Below the pieces are notes generated by a model. The model saw only the letters and a list, made by a program, of their open reading frames with translations, was not told the DNA's origin and made no database searches. The position numbers and the translations under genes were made by a program. From the NCBI RefSeq assembly GCF_947367035.1, contig NZ_CANBCA010000001.1, forward strand, positions 86,866-150,865: a stretch of DNA of 64,000 nucleotides. The letters run 5' to 3'. Shown here in pieces: positions 37,166-47,453 of this stretch. This stretch comes from an uncultured Helicobacter sp. GTDB lineage: Bacteria > Campylobacterota > Campylobacteria > Campylobacterales > Helicobacteraceae. How positions within the stretch are numbered: the first letter of the stretch is position 1; every line of letters begins with the position of its first letter.

Positions 37166-37903
37166 ATGAGAAAAGTATATTTTTTTGCAACTTGTTTAGG
37201 TGCAGTTGCTATGCAAGAGGCTGTGTTAAGCGGAATCAAACTTCTCCGCCGTGAAGGAGTGGAAGTAATTTTTAAAAAAAACCAAACCTGTTGTGCGCAA
37301 CCTTCTTTTAATTCCGGATATTTTAAAGAGAGTAAAGAAGTTGCCCTTTATAACATCAAGCAATTTCCTGAAGATTATCCTGTTATTGTGCCAAGCGGTT
37401 CTTGTGCAGGAATGATGAGCCACGATTATTTACAACTCTTTAAAGGAGATTCCCATTTTGATTTAGTGAAAGAATTTAGCGGACGTGTTATGGAGCTAAG
37501 TCAGTATTTAGATGATGTATTGAATGTAGATTATGAAGACAAAGGAGAAAATATTAAAGTTACTTGGCATTCAAACTGCCACGCTTTAAGGATTCAAGAG
37601 AGTGTCAATGCAAGTAAAAATCTAATAAGGCGTCTAAAAAATGTAGAGTTAGTGCCATTAGAATTTGAAGAGGAGTGTTGCGGATTTGGCGGGACATTTT
37701 CTGTAAAAGAACCTGAAATCTCTAATGCAATGGCAATGCAAAAGATAAAAGACATTGAAGCTACAGGTGCAAGGTATGTTGTGAGTGGCGATGGAGGTTG
37801 TCTTTTAAATATTCAAGGCACAATGAGTAAATTAGGGATTGATACAAAAAGTATTCATCTTTATGAATTTTTATTAAAACGATTAGAAGGGGTAAGTTTA
37901 TGA
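37166..37903 (+). CDS. lutA: Lactate utilisation protein LutA (Fe-S, CCG domains)
   Basis: Subunit of the L-lactate dehydrogenase complex LutABC. 245 residues with two CCG domains that form Fe-S or haem-like cofactor sites: NQTCCAQPSFNSGY and EECCGFGGTFSVKEP, with HSNCHALRIQES and GDGGCLLNIQGT. The start ATG 37166 is chosen because it follows AGGGTAAAA closely and lies just after lctP; an upstream frame extension from 37145 would overlap lctP. Next gene lutB overlaps by four bases. Confidence 0.93.
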   Translation: MRKVYFFATCLGAVAMQEAVLSGIKLLRREGVEVIFKKNQTCCAQPSFNSGYFKESKEVALYNIKQFPEDYPVIVPSGSCAGMMSHDYLQLFKGDSHFDLVKEFSGRVMELSQYLDDVLNVDYEDKGENIKVTWHSNCHALRIQESVNASKNLIRRLKNVELVPLEFEEECCGFGGTFSVKEPEISNAMAMQKIKDIEATGARYVVSGDGGCLLNIQGTMSKLGIDTKSIHLYEFLLKRLEGVSL

Positions 37904-39342
37904 GTATAGGACATAAAATCCCACATAATGAAATAGTGCACACAAAGCTTAATGATTCTCAAATGAGAGAGAACCTAAATATTGCTATGCATACGCTACA
38001 AAGGAATCGTCTAAAGATTATTGACGAGAAGTTTGAGGATTGGCAAGGATTGCGTTCTAAAGCAATGCAAGCAAAAAATAATGCGTTAATGAGCCTAGAA
38101 GAGAGATTGTTGGAGTTTGAAAGAAATGCGACCAAAAATGGCATACAAGTGCATTGGGCTTCAGGGAGTGATGATGCTTGCGAGATTGTCTATGAATTAA
38201 TGAAAGCAAAGAATATTCGTAAGATTCTAAAAGGCAAGTCTATGGCGAGTGAGGAAATCGGACTGAATCATTTTTTAGAGAAAAAGGGTATTAGTGCGAT
38301 TGAAACAGATTTGGGCGAACTTATTTTGCAATTAAATGGTGAAACTCCTGTGCATATTGTAGTACCCGCAATTCATCGCAATCGCTATGAAGTAGGTAAG
38401 ATCTTTGAGGAAAAATTAGGCGCAAGTTTGGAATCTGAACCAGAAAAATTAAATGCCATTGCAAGAAAGCATTTAAGAGATGAGTTTGAGGGTTTAGAAA
38501 TGGGCTTAAGTGGTGTAAATTTTGCGATGTCTAAAGAGGGTGCATTTTGGCTGATTGAAAATGAAGGAAATGGTAGAATGTGTACTACAGCCCCAGAGAT
38601 TCACGTAGCAATTTGTGGAATTGAAAAGGTAATGGAAACTTTTGAAGATGCTGCAACAATGGTGCATTTACTTACTCCCTCTGCCACAGGGCAATTTATA
38701 CCAACTTATAATAATATCATTACCTCCCCACGAAAAAATGGTGATTTAGATGGACCTAAAGAAGTGCATATTATTTTGTTTGACCATCATAGAAGTGATA
38801 TGTTATCTCACTTGGATTATTATGAAGCGTTGCGTTGTATTCGTTGCGGAGCGTGTATGAACTTTTGTCCTGTTTATGATAAAATTGGGGGACATACTTA
38901 TCAGACAATTTATCCTGGACCTATTGGTGAAGTAATTAGCCCAAATCTCTTTGGGATTGATTTGACAGGCGACATTTTGAGTTTTTGTTCTCTTTGTGGA
39001 AGGTGTAGTGAAGTTTGTCCTGTTAAGATTCCACTTGCAGATTTGATTAGAAAACTAAGAAGTAATAAAATAGGTGAAGGAGAAAATCCACCTCTAGGCG
39101 CAAGTAGATTAGAGTCTAATCAAAGTGAGGCTATGGGTATGCGAAGTTTTGCTAAAGTGGCTAGCAATGGTGCATTGTGGAGATTCTCACTTGGGAATGC
39201 ACATTATTTTAATAGTGTTTTGCACCGCTTCAAGGATTCCTTGCCTGTGATTAAGAAATGGAGTGTATTCAAAGAACTGCCACAAATCAAGGGTAACTTA
39301 TATCAAAAGATTCAAAAGCTACAAGGAGTGCATTATGAGTAG
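37900..39342 (+). CDS. lutB: Lactate utilisation protein LutB (iron-sulfur)
   Basis: Iron-sulfur subunit of LutABC. 480 residues: an N-terminal LUD domain (SGSDDACEIVYELMKAKNIRKI-like) then two 4Fe-4S motifs, CIRCGACMNFCPVYDKIGG and CSLCGRCSEVCPVKIP. Electrons from L-lactate probably pass through it to the menaquinone pool. It overlaps lutA by ATGA and lutC by 8 bases. Confidence 0.94.
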   Translation: MSIGHKIPHNEIVHTKLNDSQMRENLNIAMHTLQRNRLKIIDEKFEDWQGLRSKAMQAKNNALMSLEERLLEFERNATKNGIQVHWASGSDDACEIVYELMKAKNIRKILKGKSMASEEIGLNHFLEKKGISAIETDLGELILQLNGETPVHIVVPAIHRNRYEVGKIFEEKLGASLESEPEKLNAIARKHLRDEFEGLEMGLSGVNFAMSKEGAFWLIENEGNGRMCTTAPEIHVAICGIEKVMETFEDAATMVHLLTPSATGQFIPTYNNIITSPRKNGDLDGPKEVHIILFDHHRSDMLSHLDYYEALRCIRCGACMNFCPVYDKIGGHTYQTIYPGPIGEVISPNLFGIDLTGDILSFCSLCGRCSEVCPVKIPLADLIRKLRSNKIGEGENPPLGASRLESNQSEAMGMRSFAKVASNGALWRFSLGNAHYFNSVLHRFKDSLPVIKKWSVFKELPQIKGNLYQKIQKLQGVHYE

Positions 39343-39997
39343 CAGAATTGAAAAGATTTCACAACGAAGTAAAGGACAGATTTTAGAAAGATTAAAAAAA
39401 GCTTACAAAATGCCAGAATTTGAACGCAAAGCTAGTATTGATCCTGTGGCACATATCCAAAAAAGCGATGAAATGCTAGAAGAAATGAAGCGTAAAATGA
39501 CAGACAATAAGTATATTGTAGAACAGTGTGATGGCATTAGCTTAGAAAGTAAAATTAATGAAATTGTTAAAAGTTATGGTTATCAAAAAATGATTTATGG
39601 AGAAAGTTTAGAGCTAGATATAAATAAGATTGAGGCAACACAAAAAATATGCTTCAATCAAGAAATTGAAAACTTAAGAACAGATGTTTTTCATAGTGAT
39701 TTTTCTATTGTTCGCGCAAGGGTTGGGGTTAGTTCACACGGAGTTGCATTGGTGCATTCTTCTAAAATGCAGCCTAGAATGCTCTCTTTAGCCCCTACGC
39801 TTTGCATTATGCTTTTAAAAAAGGAGAATATTGTTGGGAGTTTAGTAGAAGCGTTGAATTTAGTCAAAGCAGAAAATGAGGTTTTACCTAGTAATATTTT
39901 ATTTATTGCTGGTCCTTCACGCACAGCAGATATTGAATTAATTACCGTATTTGGGGTACACGGCTCACAGAAAGTGCATATTATTTTATATGAATAA
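39335..39997 (+). CDS. lutC: Lactate utilisation protein LutC (LUD domain)
   Basis: Third subunit of LutABC, a LUD-domain protein of 220 residues: RVGVSSHGVALVHSSKMQPRMLSLAPTLCIMLLKKENIV and FIAGPSRTADIELITVFGVHG, the family signature at the C-terminus. ATG at 39335 has AAGGAG seven bases upstream. A long plus-strand frame that starts at 39263 is only an upstream extension inside lutB. Followed by a terminator hairpin. Confidence 0.9.
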   Translation: MSSRIEKISQRSKGQILERLKKAYKMPEFERKASIDPVAHIQKSDEMLEEMKRKMTDNKYIVEQCDGISLESKINEIVKSYGYQKMIYGESLELDINKIEATQKICFNQEIENLRTDVFHSDFSIVRARVGVSSHGVALVHSSKMQPRMLSLAPTLCIMLLKKENIVGSLVEALNLVKAENEVLPSNILFIAGPSRTADIELITVFGVHGSQKVHIILYE

Positions 39998-40019
39998 GAT
40001 TCCTACAAGGAGTCTTATT
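39993..40019. terminator. Bidirectional terminator between lutC and the gamma-carbonic anhydrase gene
   Basis: AATAAGA...TCTTATT, extended through a G-T wobble and CC/GG, gives an 11-bp stem with a 5-base loop (TACAA) followed by TTTT-type sequence. It serves the convergent lut operon and the minus-strand genes. Confidence 0.7.
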
Positions 40020-40569
40020 ATTTTATCGAATTAGCTAAAAAATCATTTTTGAAGCGGACATAGTTTTGCGCTGATTCTATAATTAAAGCAATTTCTTCTT
40101 TTTTTAATTCTCTAACAAATTTCGCTGGATTTCCTAGAATTAACGAGCGTGGAGGGAATTTTTTACCCTTTGTTACAATACTACCAGCTCCTACGATACT
40201 CTCTTCGCCAATCTCTACATTATCCATAATACAAGTGTGCATTCCAACAAGGCAGCAAGAATGGATTTGGCACGCGTGAATAATGCAGTTATGTCCGATT
40301 GTAACATCATCTCCTATGATAACAGGGAATCCCGAATCTATCATTTTGCCCTTATCATCAAAGAGTCTGTGCCAAATATGCAAAGTGGTTAAGTCTTGAA
40401 TGTTTGTGCGCTCACCTATTTTGATAAAGTTTTCATCGCCTCTTAATACGCAGTTAAACCATATACTAGAATTTTTGCCAATTTCTACTTCACCGATAAT
40501 CTTAGCCCCCTCTGCAATAAAAACATCAGAGGCGATTTTGGGACTTTTCCCTTTGAAATTTAACATCAT
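40018..40569 (-). CDS. Gamma-class carbonic anhydrase family protein
   Basis: 183-residue left-handed beta-helix (hexapeptide repeat) protein. Repeats such as VFIAEGAKIIGEVEIGKNSSIWFNCVLRGDENFIKIG, and the metal-site histidines in LTTLHIW and IGHNCIIHACQIHSCCLVGMH, fit gamma-carbonic anhydrase/YrdA proteins. Catalytic activity of YrdA-like members is uncertain. It overlaps the degenerate ferredoxin-like gene by four bases (ATGA). Confidence 0.85.
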   Translation of the reverse strand: MMLNFKGKSPKIASDVFIAEGAKIIGEVEIGKNSSIWFNCVLRGDENFIKIGERTNIQDLTTLHIWHRLFDDKGKMIDSGFPVIIGDDVTIGHNCIIHACQIHSCCLVGMHTCIMDNVEIGEESIVGAGSIVTKGKKFPPRSLILGNPAKFVRELKKEEIALIIESAQNYVRFKNDFLANSIK

Positions 40570-40910
40570 TTTCTCTCCTTTTGATTTGAATGAATATTGA
40601 TTTGCCCACTTACTTCATCAAGTAAATCAATAATATGGTTGTCAAGCTGCATCAGTTTGTTTCGCTTAGACCTATAACACGTTTTTGTAAGATTTTTAGA
40701 ATAAATGACTTCAAACTTTGATTCTAAAGCTAATAATTCTTTTTCTTGCTGGTTTTTATTGTTGAGTTGCTTTAAACTCGCAATTTCTCTAACGATTGCA
40801 ATCCTTTGTCTTGGAGTTAGGGTTAGGTTTTTGCTTGGGGAAACCTTTTCACAGAATCCACATTTCATACAAGCATCCAGATAATCTTCAAAAATTCTAT
40901 AATATTTCAC
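40566..40910 (-). pseudogene. Truncated, degenerate Fe-S domain resembling the C-terminal end of a D-lactate dehydrogenase
   Basis: 114-residue frame starting with GTG at 40910, after an in-frame stop. The segment CMKCGFCEKVSPSKNLTLTPRQRIAIVREI matches the ferredoxin region of FAD/Fe-S D-lactate dehydrogenases (usual CxxCxxCxxxCP, then LTPRQRI), but the fourth Cys is Ser. The second cluster region (ALESKFEVIYSKNLTKTCYRSKRNKL) has lost all but one Cys. I read it as a decayed fragment, though its overlap with the carbonic anhydrase gene means a short protein could still be made. It lies next to the lut operon. Confidence 0.55.
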
Positions 40911-41097
40911 TCCATTTTACCTATCAAACAAAAACTTTTTACATTAGTTTGTAAATCTCGTATAATCTTTATATTGCATATTAATCTTTCGCATTCGTGA
41001 TTGTTGATTCATTTTACTTTGTTTTCATTGTTAATTCTCTTATTTTTGGCAAGTTTAATCTAGAGGAATAAATTTTGTTTAGAAATTACCCATTCTT
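40911..41097. other. AT-rich gap without recognisable gene
   Basis: Together with the relic that follows (41098-41366) this is a 513-base stretch with no intact gene. I see no ORF, promoter pair or repeat that I can support in the first 187 bases. Confidence 0.6.
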
Positions 41098-41366
41098 TTA
41101 TTCATTTTCTTTAAGCATTGGATTAAAAAGTAAAGATTCTTGATAAAGAGAACTTTCTACATTAAAGAATCCCAATAAAGAATGCACGAGATTATCGTGG
41201 GAAAGTTTATAGTTCGCAAACCACTTGATGAGAGCCATAATTATTGTCTAACCAAATAACATTTATACCAATATTTTATAAAATATCTAAAACATTTTCT
41301 TAAGATTCAGAAGCTTTAAAATCTTTGCGCGGATTAAAGCTAAATATACAAGGCACAGTATAAGAG
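41098..41366 (-). pseudogene. Relic of an EptA/EptC-like phosphoethanolamine transferase
   Basis: On the minus strand two pieces of one family are visible. SYTVPCIFSFNPRKDF with an in-frame stop soon after, then ENVLDIL, another stop, then GINVIWLDNNYGSHQVVC, corresponds to the catalytic-domain region of EptA (usual TSTAxSVPCMFS and VLWLDNNSG). After a frame change, LSHDNLVHSLLGFFNVESSLYQ and a TAA at 41098 correspond to the enzyme C-terminus. Most of the catalytic domain in between is gone. EptA-like enzymes add phosphoethanolamine to lipid A, and EptC also modifies the flagellar rod. Confidence 0.6.
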
Positions 41367-41423
41367 AAAAGAATGTTAAAGGTTGTGTCCCATCATAAAA
41401 GTTTTACAGATATGCGTATGGAT

Positions 41424-42275
41424 TTATTTGGTGTATTGCGGTATATAAGAGCAATTTTGACATAGAGATTCTATACGCTTTCCTTCTTTGAATCCTTGAA
41501 TCAAGGACTCTACACGCGGTGTATTGAGAATCTCTTTGAGACTTTGAGTTTTGATATTTCCTAGATTAATAGAACCTTTTGTATCAAAGCAACAAGGCAC
41601 AACAATGCCGTTACAAAGGATTCCAAGCTGCTTACTTGCTCCATAGCAGAGTCCCTCATTTTGCTTAGGTTTCTTGGGATTTACCCATTCAAAAAAGGGT
41701 GCGCCCACAAGATGAATTTTATATGCAAGGCGAGTTTTGATAGGTTGAATGGAGTCAAGATGAAAAAAATCTTTTAAGTGTTGATAAATAGGGAAGTTTT
41801 TTTTCGGCGCACTGAAATTTTGATTGAGATTCCAAAGCCTTAAATTAATAAACTTTTTGCTTTGTAATTGTTGATGTTGGTGGCAGAGATTAAAAATTGG
41901 TGCAAGATAAGAATCTAGTGAGATGAATTTGTTTTGGTAAAGCGCGCTCATTAAAGAGATATTGATTTGATGAATGCTTGGGTGATGAAGCAAAAGATGA
42001 GAGTTGTTTGCATTGCAATAAAATCCACTCGTTGTTAAATCAATTTTTAGCCCAAAATCCCTTGCAATATCCAAATAATCTTTTAGCGATTCTACACTTA
42101 ATGGGTCGCCTAAAATATGGAAGGCACAGAATCTAGTATAGGGTTTAATTTCTTTTGCAATTTTACTAAAAAGACTTAAAGACATTATGTCTTTGGAATC
42201 TTTTAGTGGAGTGCAGAAAGTGCAGTTTAATCCGCAAAAGTTTGTGATTTCAATAAAAACTTTTTTTAATTGCAT
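41424..42275 (-). CDS. Radical SAM/SPASM domain protein
   Basis: 283-residue radical SAM enzyme: CGLNCTFC (CxxxCxxC cluster) at about residue 14, FHILGDPLS (GGE-like) and LTTSGFYC, with a C-terminal SPASM-type Cys set (GILCNGIVVPCCFD, NLGNI, CQNCSYIPQ). H. pylori HP0117 seems comparable. Substrate unknown. Not obviously linked to its neighbours; it precedes the eptA-like relic and follows the LolC/E-type permease on the same strand. Confidence 0.8.
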   Translation of the reverse strand: MQLKKVFIEITNFCGLNCTFCTPLKDSKDIMSLSLFSKIAKEIKPYTRFCAFHILGDPLSVESLKDYLDIARDFGLKIDLTTSGFYCNANNSHLLLHHPSIHQINISLMSALYQNKFISLDSYLAPIFNLCHQHQQLQSKKFINLRLWNLNQNFSAPKKNFPIYQHLKDFFHLDSIQPIKTRLAYKIHLVGAPFFEWVNPKKPKQNEGLCYGASKQLGILCNGIVVPCCFDTKGSINLGNIKTQSLKEILNTPRVESLIQGFKEGKRIESLCQNCSYIPQYTK

Positions 42276-42296
42276 AGAAGGATAAAAGTTTCAAAA

Positions 42297-43571
42297 CTAT
42301 TCATTACGTAAGACTTGCAAAGGGTCAATTTGCGTTGCTTTTTTCGCCGGATAATAAGAGGAGAGAAAAACAATCACAAATGAACCAATTAAAATCATTG
42401 TTAAATCAATCATAGAGAGTTCTAGTGGGAGCTTATTGCTTCCATAGACATCAGCAGGAAGTGAGATGATTGGAAAGTTTGCAAGGATAGATAAAGCAAT
42501 GGCTGCTAGAATCCCGCCAACTAGGATTCCGCTAATCCCAATAAGATTTCCTAAATATAAAAAAGTTTTTTTAATCTCTGTTGTGCTGACACCCATTGTA
42601 AGAAGCAGAGCAATTTCTTTGCGCCGACTCATCACGGTCATTAAAAGCGAACTGATAATATTAAGTGAAGCGACAAGAATAATCAGCATTAAAACGATGA
42701 ATAAAGCGCGTTTTTCTAACGCAAGGGCGGCAAAAAAATTTCCATTTTGCTCCCACCAGCCAACAAAACGAATTTGTGGATAATGTTTTTGTAATACAAG
42801 AATATCTTCACGAGAGTTATTAGAATAAATATGGATACCATCATAAACGCTATTTGGTAGTTGCTTAATGGTTTGTAGGGATTCTAAATTGGTATAAATA
42901 TATCCCTTATCATAGGCAATTAATCCAGAATCAAAAACGCCCACAACATTAAAATGTTTCATTGTAGGTGTTAAGCTCATCGCAGTTGGGGTAAGATGAG
43001 TGAATATGAGCAGTAGTTTAGAGCTTAATTGCAATCCATATTGTCGTTGCAAAGTTTTGCCTATAATCACATCAAATACTTCTTTTTCATAAGAAGAACC
43101 AAAGTTTTGTTGATAGAATTTTTGCGTCTCATCAAAAGCTATTTTGAAAATAGGATTGAGCGCACTTTCCCGCTCAAAATCTACACCAAATACCATTGCT
43201 CCTTCCATTCTTTGCCCTCTTTTGGAGATGGCTTGCATTTGCACAAAAGGACTAAATTTTAAATGCTGAAACTGCGATTCCATATCTTCTAGCAAGTTAG
43301 AATCTATAGCGTCAAAACTATCACTAATGGCAGTGATTGGATAATTCATAATGAATAATTTGCGTTCAAATTCTTTGTCAAATCCATTCATTAATGCCAT
43401 TGCGACAATCAAGACCATTACACCAATACATACACCTAGAAATGCCAAAATAGCTGTGATAGAAATAAAAGGTTGAGATTTGTTGAATCGCAAATATTTG
43501 CGCACTAAAAAAGAAATAAGCTTAGTATTTTGTTTGGTGCGCTGCAAGGGTGTAGAATGGACAGATTGCAT
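42297..43571 (-). CDS. Lipoprotein-releasing ABC permease (LolC/LolE type)
   Basis: 424-residue inner-membrane permease of the MacB/FtsX-like family. Four helices: one near the N-terminus (ISITAILAFLGVCIGVMVLIVAMALMNGFDKEFERKLF) and three at the C-terminus (FIVLMLIILVASLNIISSLLMTVMSRRKEIALLLTMGVS and LGNLIGISGILVGGILAAIALS), with a large periplasmic domain between. It would move outer-membrane lipoproteins to the LolA chaperone with a LolD ATPase not seen here. Neighbour of secA as in H. pylori. Confidence 0.85.
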   Translation of the reverse strand: MQSVHSTPLQRTKQNTKLISFLVRKYLRFNKSQPFISITAILAFLGVCIGVMVLIVAMALMNGFDKEFERKLFIMNYPITAISDSFDAIDSNLLEDMESQFQHLKFSPFVQMQAISKRGQRMEGAMVFGVDFERESALNPIFKIAFDETQKFYQQNFGSSYEKEVFDVIIGKTLQRQYGLQLSSKLLLIFTHLTPTAMSLTPTMKHFNVVGVFDSGLIAYDKGYIYTNLESLQTIKQLPNSVYDGIHIYSNNSREDILVLQKHYPQIRFVGWWEQNGNFFAALALEKRALFIVLMLIILVASLNIISSLLMTVMSRRKEIALLLTMGVSTTEIKKTFLYLGNLIGISGILVGGILAAIALSILANFPIISLPADVYGSNKLPLELSMIDLTMILIGSFVIVFLSSYYPAKKATQIDPLQVLRNE

Positions 43572-43583
43572 ATTTGAGATTCC

Positions 43584-46133
43584 TTACTTTGCTAGTATGC
43601 CACTTTTTGGTCCGCTTTTACCACAACAATCTTTGTATTTTTTACCGCTTCCACAAGGGCAGGGTGCATTACGGACAGGCTTTGTTTTTATACCACCAAT
43701 TTTCATATTTTTTGTAGAATCACTTAATTTTTGACGCGCTAATTCTGCTTCCTTTTCATTTTCTTTAATGGCTGGTTTTAATTGAACTTTTTGAAGCATT
43801 TTAACGGCTGTGTATTTGATTTGTGAAGCAAGCTCTAAAAAGAGGTTATAACTTTCTTTTTTATATTCTACAAGAGGGTCTTTTTGATTGTAGCCACGAA
43901 GCCCAATTCCTGTTTTTAGATTATCCATTACATAAAGATGCTCACGCCACAGATTATCTAATGTTTGCAAATAAACAAGTTTTTCAATCTCACTACGCGT
44001 TTTTTCATCTAGCACTTGCATTTTTTCTTCATAATCATGAGCTAAGATTTCTTCAATATAACTTTCAAAATTATTATTTTCTTTATAATATTCTTTTAAA
44101 GATTCTTGATTTAAAAGAGCATTAAAATCTTCTTGTGCCTGTGCGCAGAGCAATCCCAAATCATCTTCTTCATTGAAAACTTCACATTTTTGTAGAAGCA
44201 TTACAATGGCTTCTTGTCTATTTTCAACGATTTTATGTGAAATATTATGATGAGGGTCTAGCATTTCATCTCGCACACGATAGATTGCCTTTCTTTGTTC
44301 ATTGGCGACGTCATCGTATTCTAGTAAATGTTTTCTTGCTTCAAAGTGCATACTTTCAACTTTTTTTTGTGCATTTTCAACCGAACGCGTTACAAGATGA
44401 GATTCAATATGTTCCCCTTCATCTAATCCTAGTTTGTCCATAATATTTTTAATTTTATCACTTCCAAAGATACGTAATAAAGGGTCTTCAAGGCTTAAAT
44501 AAAATTGACTTGTACCTGGGTCTCCTTGTCGCCCACTTCTTCCTCTTAATTGATTGTCAATTCTACGTGATTCGTGTCGTTCCGTTCCAATGATATAAAG
44601 TCCGCCTAGTGAGCGCACTTCATCATTAATTTTAATATCTACACCGCGTCCAGCCATATTGGTGGCAATCGTTACTGCTCCTTTTCTCCCAGCGTCTTTA
44701 ATGATTTCTGCTTCTTTGGCGTGTTGTTTCGCATTTAATACAGAGTGAGGGATTCTTTCTTTTTGCAATAATTCGTGGATTTTTTCACTTTTTTCTATGG
44801 AGGCGGTTCCCACAAGGATAGGCTGTCCCTTTTGGTGCAATTCTATGATTTTACTTACTAATGCTTTAAATTTCTCTCTTTCGGTTTTATAAATCAAATC
44901 ATTCAAATCTTGGCGTGAAATTGGCACATTAGTTGGAATAGAAACAACTTCTAAGTTATAAATTTGCAAAAACTCACTTGCTTCTGTCTGTGCTGTTCCA
45001 GTCATTCCCGCTAACTTTTCATAAAGTCTAAAATAGTTTTGATAGGTGATGTCTGCAAGAGTTTGAGATTCTTCTTTAATCTGCACTCCCTCTTTAGCTT
45101 CTAAGGCTTGGTGCAAACCTTCACTAAATCGCCTTCCCTCACTCAAACGTCCTGTAAATTCATCAACAATAACTACTTCACCCTCACGCACAACATAGTC
45201 TTTGTCTTTTTTGAAAAGTCTGTTTGCTTTGAGTGCTTGGTCTAAATGATGTGCTAGAATCGCATTTTCAATACTATACAGATTTTCCACGCCAAATAGC
45301 TTTTCTGCCTCATTAACTCCTTCTTCGGTGAGTAGAATTGTGCGATTTTTTTCATCTAAAGTATAATGTTTTTCTTCTTTTAATTTAAGAGCAACAACAT
45401 TTGCTGCTTTATAGTTGTCCAAAGTGCGATTAGCAGGTCCTGAAATAATTAAAGGAGTGCGTGCTTCGTCAATCAAAATAGAATCCACTTCATCTACGAT
45501 AGCGAAATGATGGTATTTTTGCACTTTTTGTGAAAAATCATATTTCATATTATCACGCAAGTAATCAAACCCAAACTCATTATTTGTGCCATAAACAATA
45601 TCGCTGGAATATTGTTGCAATCTGTCGTTATCATCATAGTTTCCACTTACGATGATACCCACAGAATAACCTAAAAATTCATAAAGTGGGCGCATAAGAT
45701 CCGCATCTCTTTGAGCAAGATAGTCATTAACTGTTACGATATGCACACTTTTGCCAAGCATAGCATTTAAGCAAACAGGAAGTGTAGCCACAAGGGTTTT
45801 TCCTTCCCCTGTTTTCATTTCTGCAATTTTACCTTCGTGTAGCACAATGCCCCCGATTAATTGCACATCAAAATGACGCATATTCAATACTCTTTTACTT
45901 ACTTCTCGTGTAATTGCAAAGGAATCATAAAGCACTTTATTGAGTTCTACTTTGGTATCTTTAGCGTTATGGACTTGTTCTTTTAGTGCATTAAAGGCGA
46001 CTTTTAACTCTTCATCACTTAATTTTTGATAAGTTTCTTCTAAAGCATTAATTTTATGAATTTCTTTGTGATAATACTTAATGAGTCGGTCGTTTTTGCT
46101 ACTGAAAATTTTTTTTACAAGCGTGAATATCAT
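43584..46133 (-). CDS. secA: Preprotein translocase ATPase SecA
   Basis: 849-residue motor for Sec-dependent secretion. DEAD motor Walker [15 protein letters not shown], Walker [23 protein letters not shown], nucleotide-binding domain 2 with [29 protein letters not shown], and the C-terminal zinc SEC-C motif [15 protein letters not shown]. The start at 46133 ([10 protein letters not shown]) has AAAGG at seven bases; an upstream ATG at 46148 lacks an SD. The LolC/E permease gene follows 12 bp after it. Confidence 0.97.
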   Translation of the reverse strand: MIFTLVKKIFSSKNDRLIKYYHKEIHKINALEETYQKLSDEELKVAFNALKEQVHNAKDTKVELNKVLYDSFAITREVSKRVLNMRHFDVQLIGGIVLHEGKIAEMKTGEGKTLVATLPVCLNAMLGKSVHIVTVNDYLAQRDADLMRPLYEFLGYSVGIIVSGNYDDNDRLQQYSSDIVYGTNNEFGFDYLRDNMKYDFSQKVQKYHHFAIVDEVDSILIDEARTPLIISGPANRTLDNYKAANVVALKLKEEKHYTLDEKNRTILLTEEGVNEAEKLFGVENLYSIENAILAHHLDQALKANRLFKKDKDYVVREGEVVIVDEFTGRLSEGRRFSEGLHQALEAKEGVQIKEESQTLADITYQNYFRLYEKLAGMTGTAQTEASEFLQIYNLEVVSIPTNVPISRQDLNDLIYKTEREKFKALVSKIIELHQKGQPILVGTASIEKSEKIHELLQKERIPHSVLNAKQHAKEAEIIKDAGRKGAVTIATNMAGRGVDIKINDEVRSLGGLYIIGTERHESRRIDNQLRGRSGRQGDPGTSQFYLSLEDPLLRIFGSDKIKNIMDKLGLDEGEHIESHLVTRSVENAQKKVESMHFEARKHLLEYDDVANEQRKAIYRVRDEMLDPHHNISHKIVENRQEAIVMLLQKCEVFNEEDDLGLLCAQAQEDFNALLNQESLKEYYKENNNFESYIEEILAHDYEEKMQVLDEKTRSEIEKLVYLQTLDNLWREHLYVMDNLKTGIGLRGYNQKDPLVEYKKESYNLFLELASQIKYTAVKMLQKVQLKPAIKENEKEAELARQKLSDSTKNMKIGGIKTKPVRNAPCPCGSGKKYKDCCGKSGPKSGILAK

Positions 46134-46268
46134 ATTTAAGCCTTTCATATCAAATCAAATCTTAAATCATACAATAAAAGTAAAAGTATAAAAAGCTTTA
46201 ATTTTATCATAAATACACTATTACTTAGATAAAATACAACAAATATTTGTTAAAAGGATTTTGAGAAA

Positions 46269-47282
46269 ATGATTTTTATTGATGCATGTTTTAAAAAGCA
46301 AACTCCTTACACTCCAGTATGGTTTATGCGTCAAGCAGGAAGATATTTGAATGAATATAAAGCAGTGCGCACGCAAGCAGGAGATTTTTTAAATCTTTGT
46401 AAGAATCCACAATTAGCAAGTGAAGTAACTTTACAACCTGTGGAGATTTTAAATGTAGATGCGGCAATTTTGTTTAGTGATATTTTGGTTGTACCATTAG
46501 AAATGGGAATGGATTTAGGATTTTTTGCAGGGGAGGGACCAAAGTTTTCCAAACCCATAGAATCGCAAAGTGATTTGGACTCTTTAAATGATGAGGCATA
46601 TACAAGATTAAATTATGTTTATGATACGATTGCATTAACACGTGAAAATCTTGCTAAAGACAAGGCATTAATAGGCTTTTGTGGAGCCCCTTGGACACTT
46701 GCAACTTATATGATAGAGGGAGAAGGTAGTAAAACTTATGCAAAGTCAAAAAAACTTTTATACTCTAATCCAAAGTTTTTGCACGCTATTTTAGCTAAGA
46801 TTACGCGTAATTTGCAGTATTATTTAGAATCACAAATTCAAGCCGGTGTCAATGCTGTGATGGTGTTTGATTCTTGGGCAAGCGCATTAGAGGAAAGCGC
46901 ATATTTGGAATTTGGCTGGGAATATTGCAAACAAGTTGCAAGTTTTATCAAGCGTAAATATCCTGATATTCCTGTTATTTTATTTCCTAAAGGAATCTCT
47001 GGGTATTTAGATAAAATTGATGGAGAATTTGATGTCTTTGGGGTAGATTGGAGCACACCACTTAGAATCGCAAAAGAGAAATTAGGGCATAAATATACCT
47101 TACAAGGCAATTTGGAGCCTTGCAGAATCTATCATCAGGCTTCTATGCTAGAGGGTGCACAAGAGATTTTGGATTTAATGAGAAATTCCCCACATATTTT
47201 TAATTTAGGACACGGAATGCTTCCAGATTTACCTAGAGAAAATGCAATCAAACTTGTAGAATTTATTCATCATTATAGATAA
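46269..47282 (+). CDS. hemE: Uroporphyrinogen decarboxylase
   Basis: Haem synthesis: uroporphyrinogen III to coproporphyrinogen III. 337 residues with [15 protein letters not shown] (active-site Arg), [34 protein letters not shown] and [22 protein letters not shown] lies upstream of the ATG. Divergent from secA (about 135 bp), with its own promoter region. Confidence 0.97.
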   Translation: MIFIDACFKKQTPYTPVWFMRQAGRYLNEYKAVRTQAGDFLNLCKNPQLASEVTLQPVEILNVDAAILFSDILVVPLEMGMDLGFFAGEGPKFSKPIESQSDLDSLNDEAYTRLNYVYDTIALTRENLAKDKALIGFCGAPWTLATYMIEGEGSKTYAKSKKLLYSNPKFLHAILAKITRNLQYYLESQIQAGVNAVMVFDSWASALEESAYLEFGWEYCKQVASFIKRKYPDIPVILFPKGISGYLDKIDGEFDVFGVDWSTPLRIAKEKLGHKYTLQGNLEPCRIYHQASMLEGAQEILDLMRNSPHIFNLGHGMLPDLPRENAIKLVEFIHHYR

Positions 47283-47329
47283 AATTTGTAACACTTTTAA
47301 AAATTCTATTTTTTGAGTAAATTTTAAAC

Positions 47330-47364
47330 ATTTTGGGTAACTTTCCTAAAGTATAACCCAAAAT
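47330..47364. promoter_or_regulatory. Two-stem hairpin between hemE and cstA
   Basis: ATTTTGGGT pairs with ACCCAAAAT (9 bp), and inside it ACTTT pairs with AAAGT around CCT. It could be a terminator of hemE (no clear T-run follows) or a regulatory structure upstream of cstA. Confidence 0.4.
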
Positions 47365-47453
47365 TTACCTTAAATTTTTATTTTTTGATTTATTTGCTCA
47401 AGAAAAAATATACAATTAGATTATCCTTAAATAAAATTTAAAAGGAATATAGA

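Noticed and set aside
43823..44125. Plus-strand frame of 100 codons inside secA
   Set aside because: Antisense to an essential conserved coding region; composition is a reverse-frame artefact.
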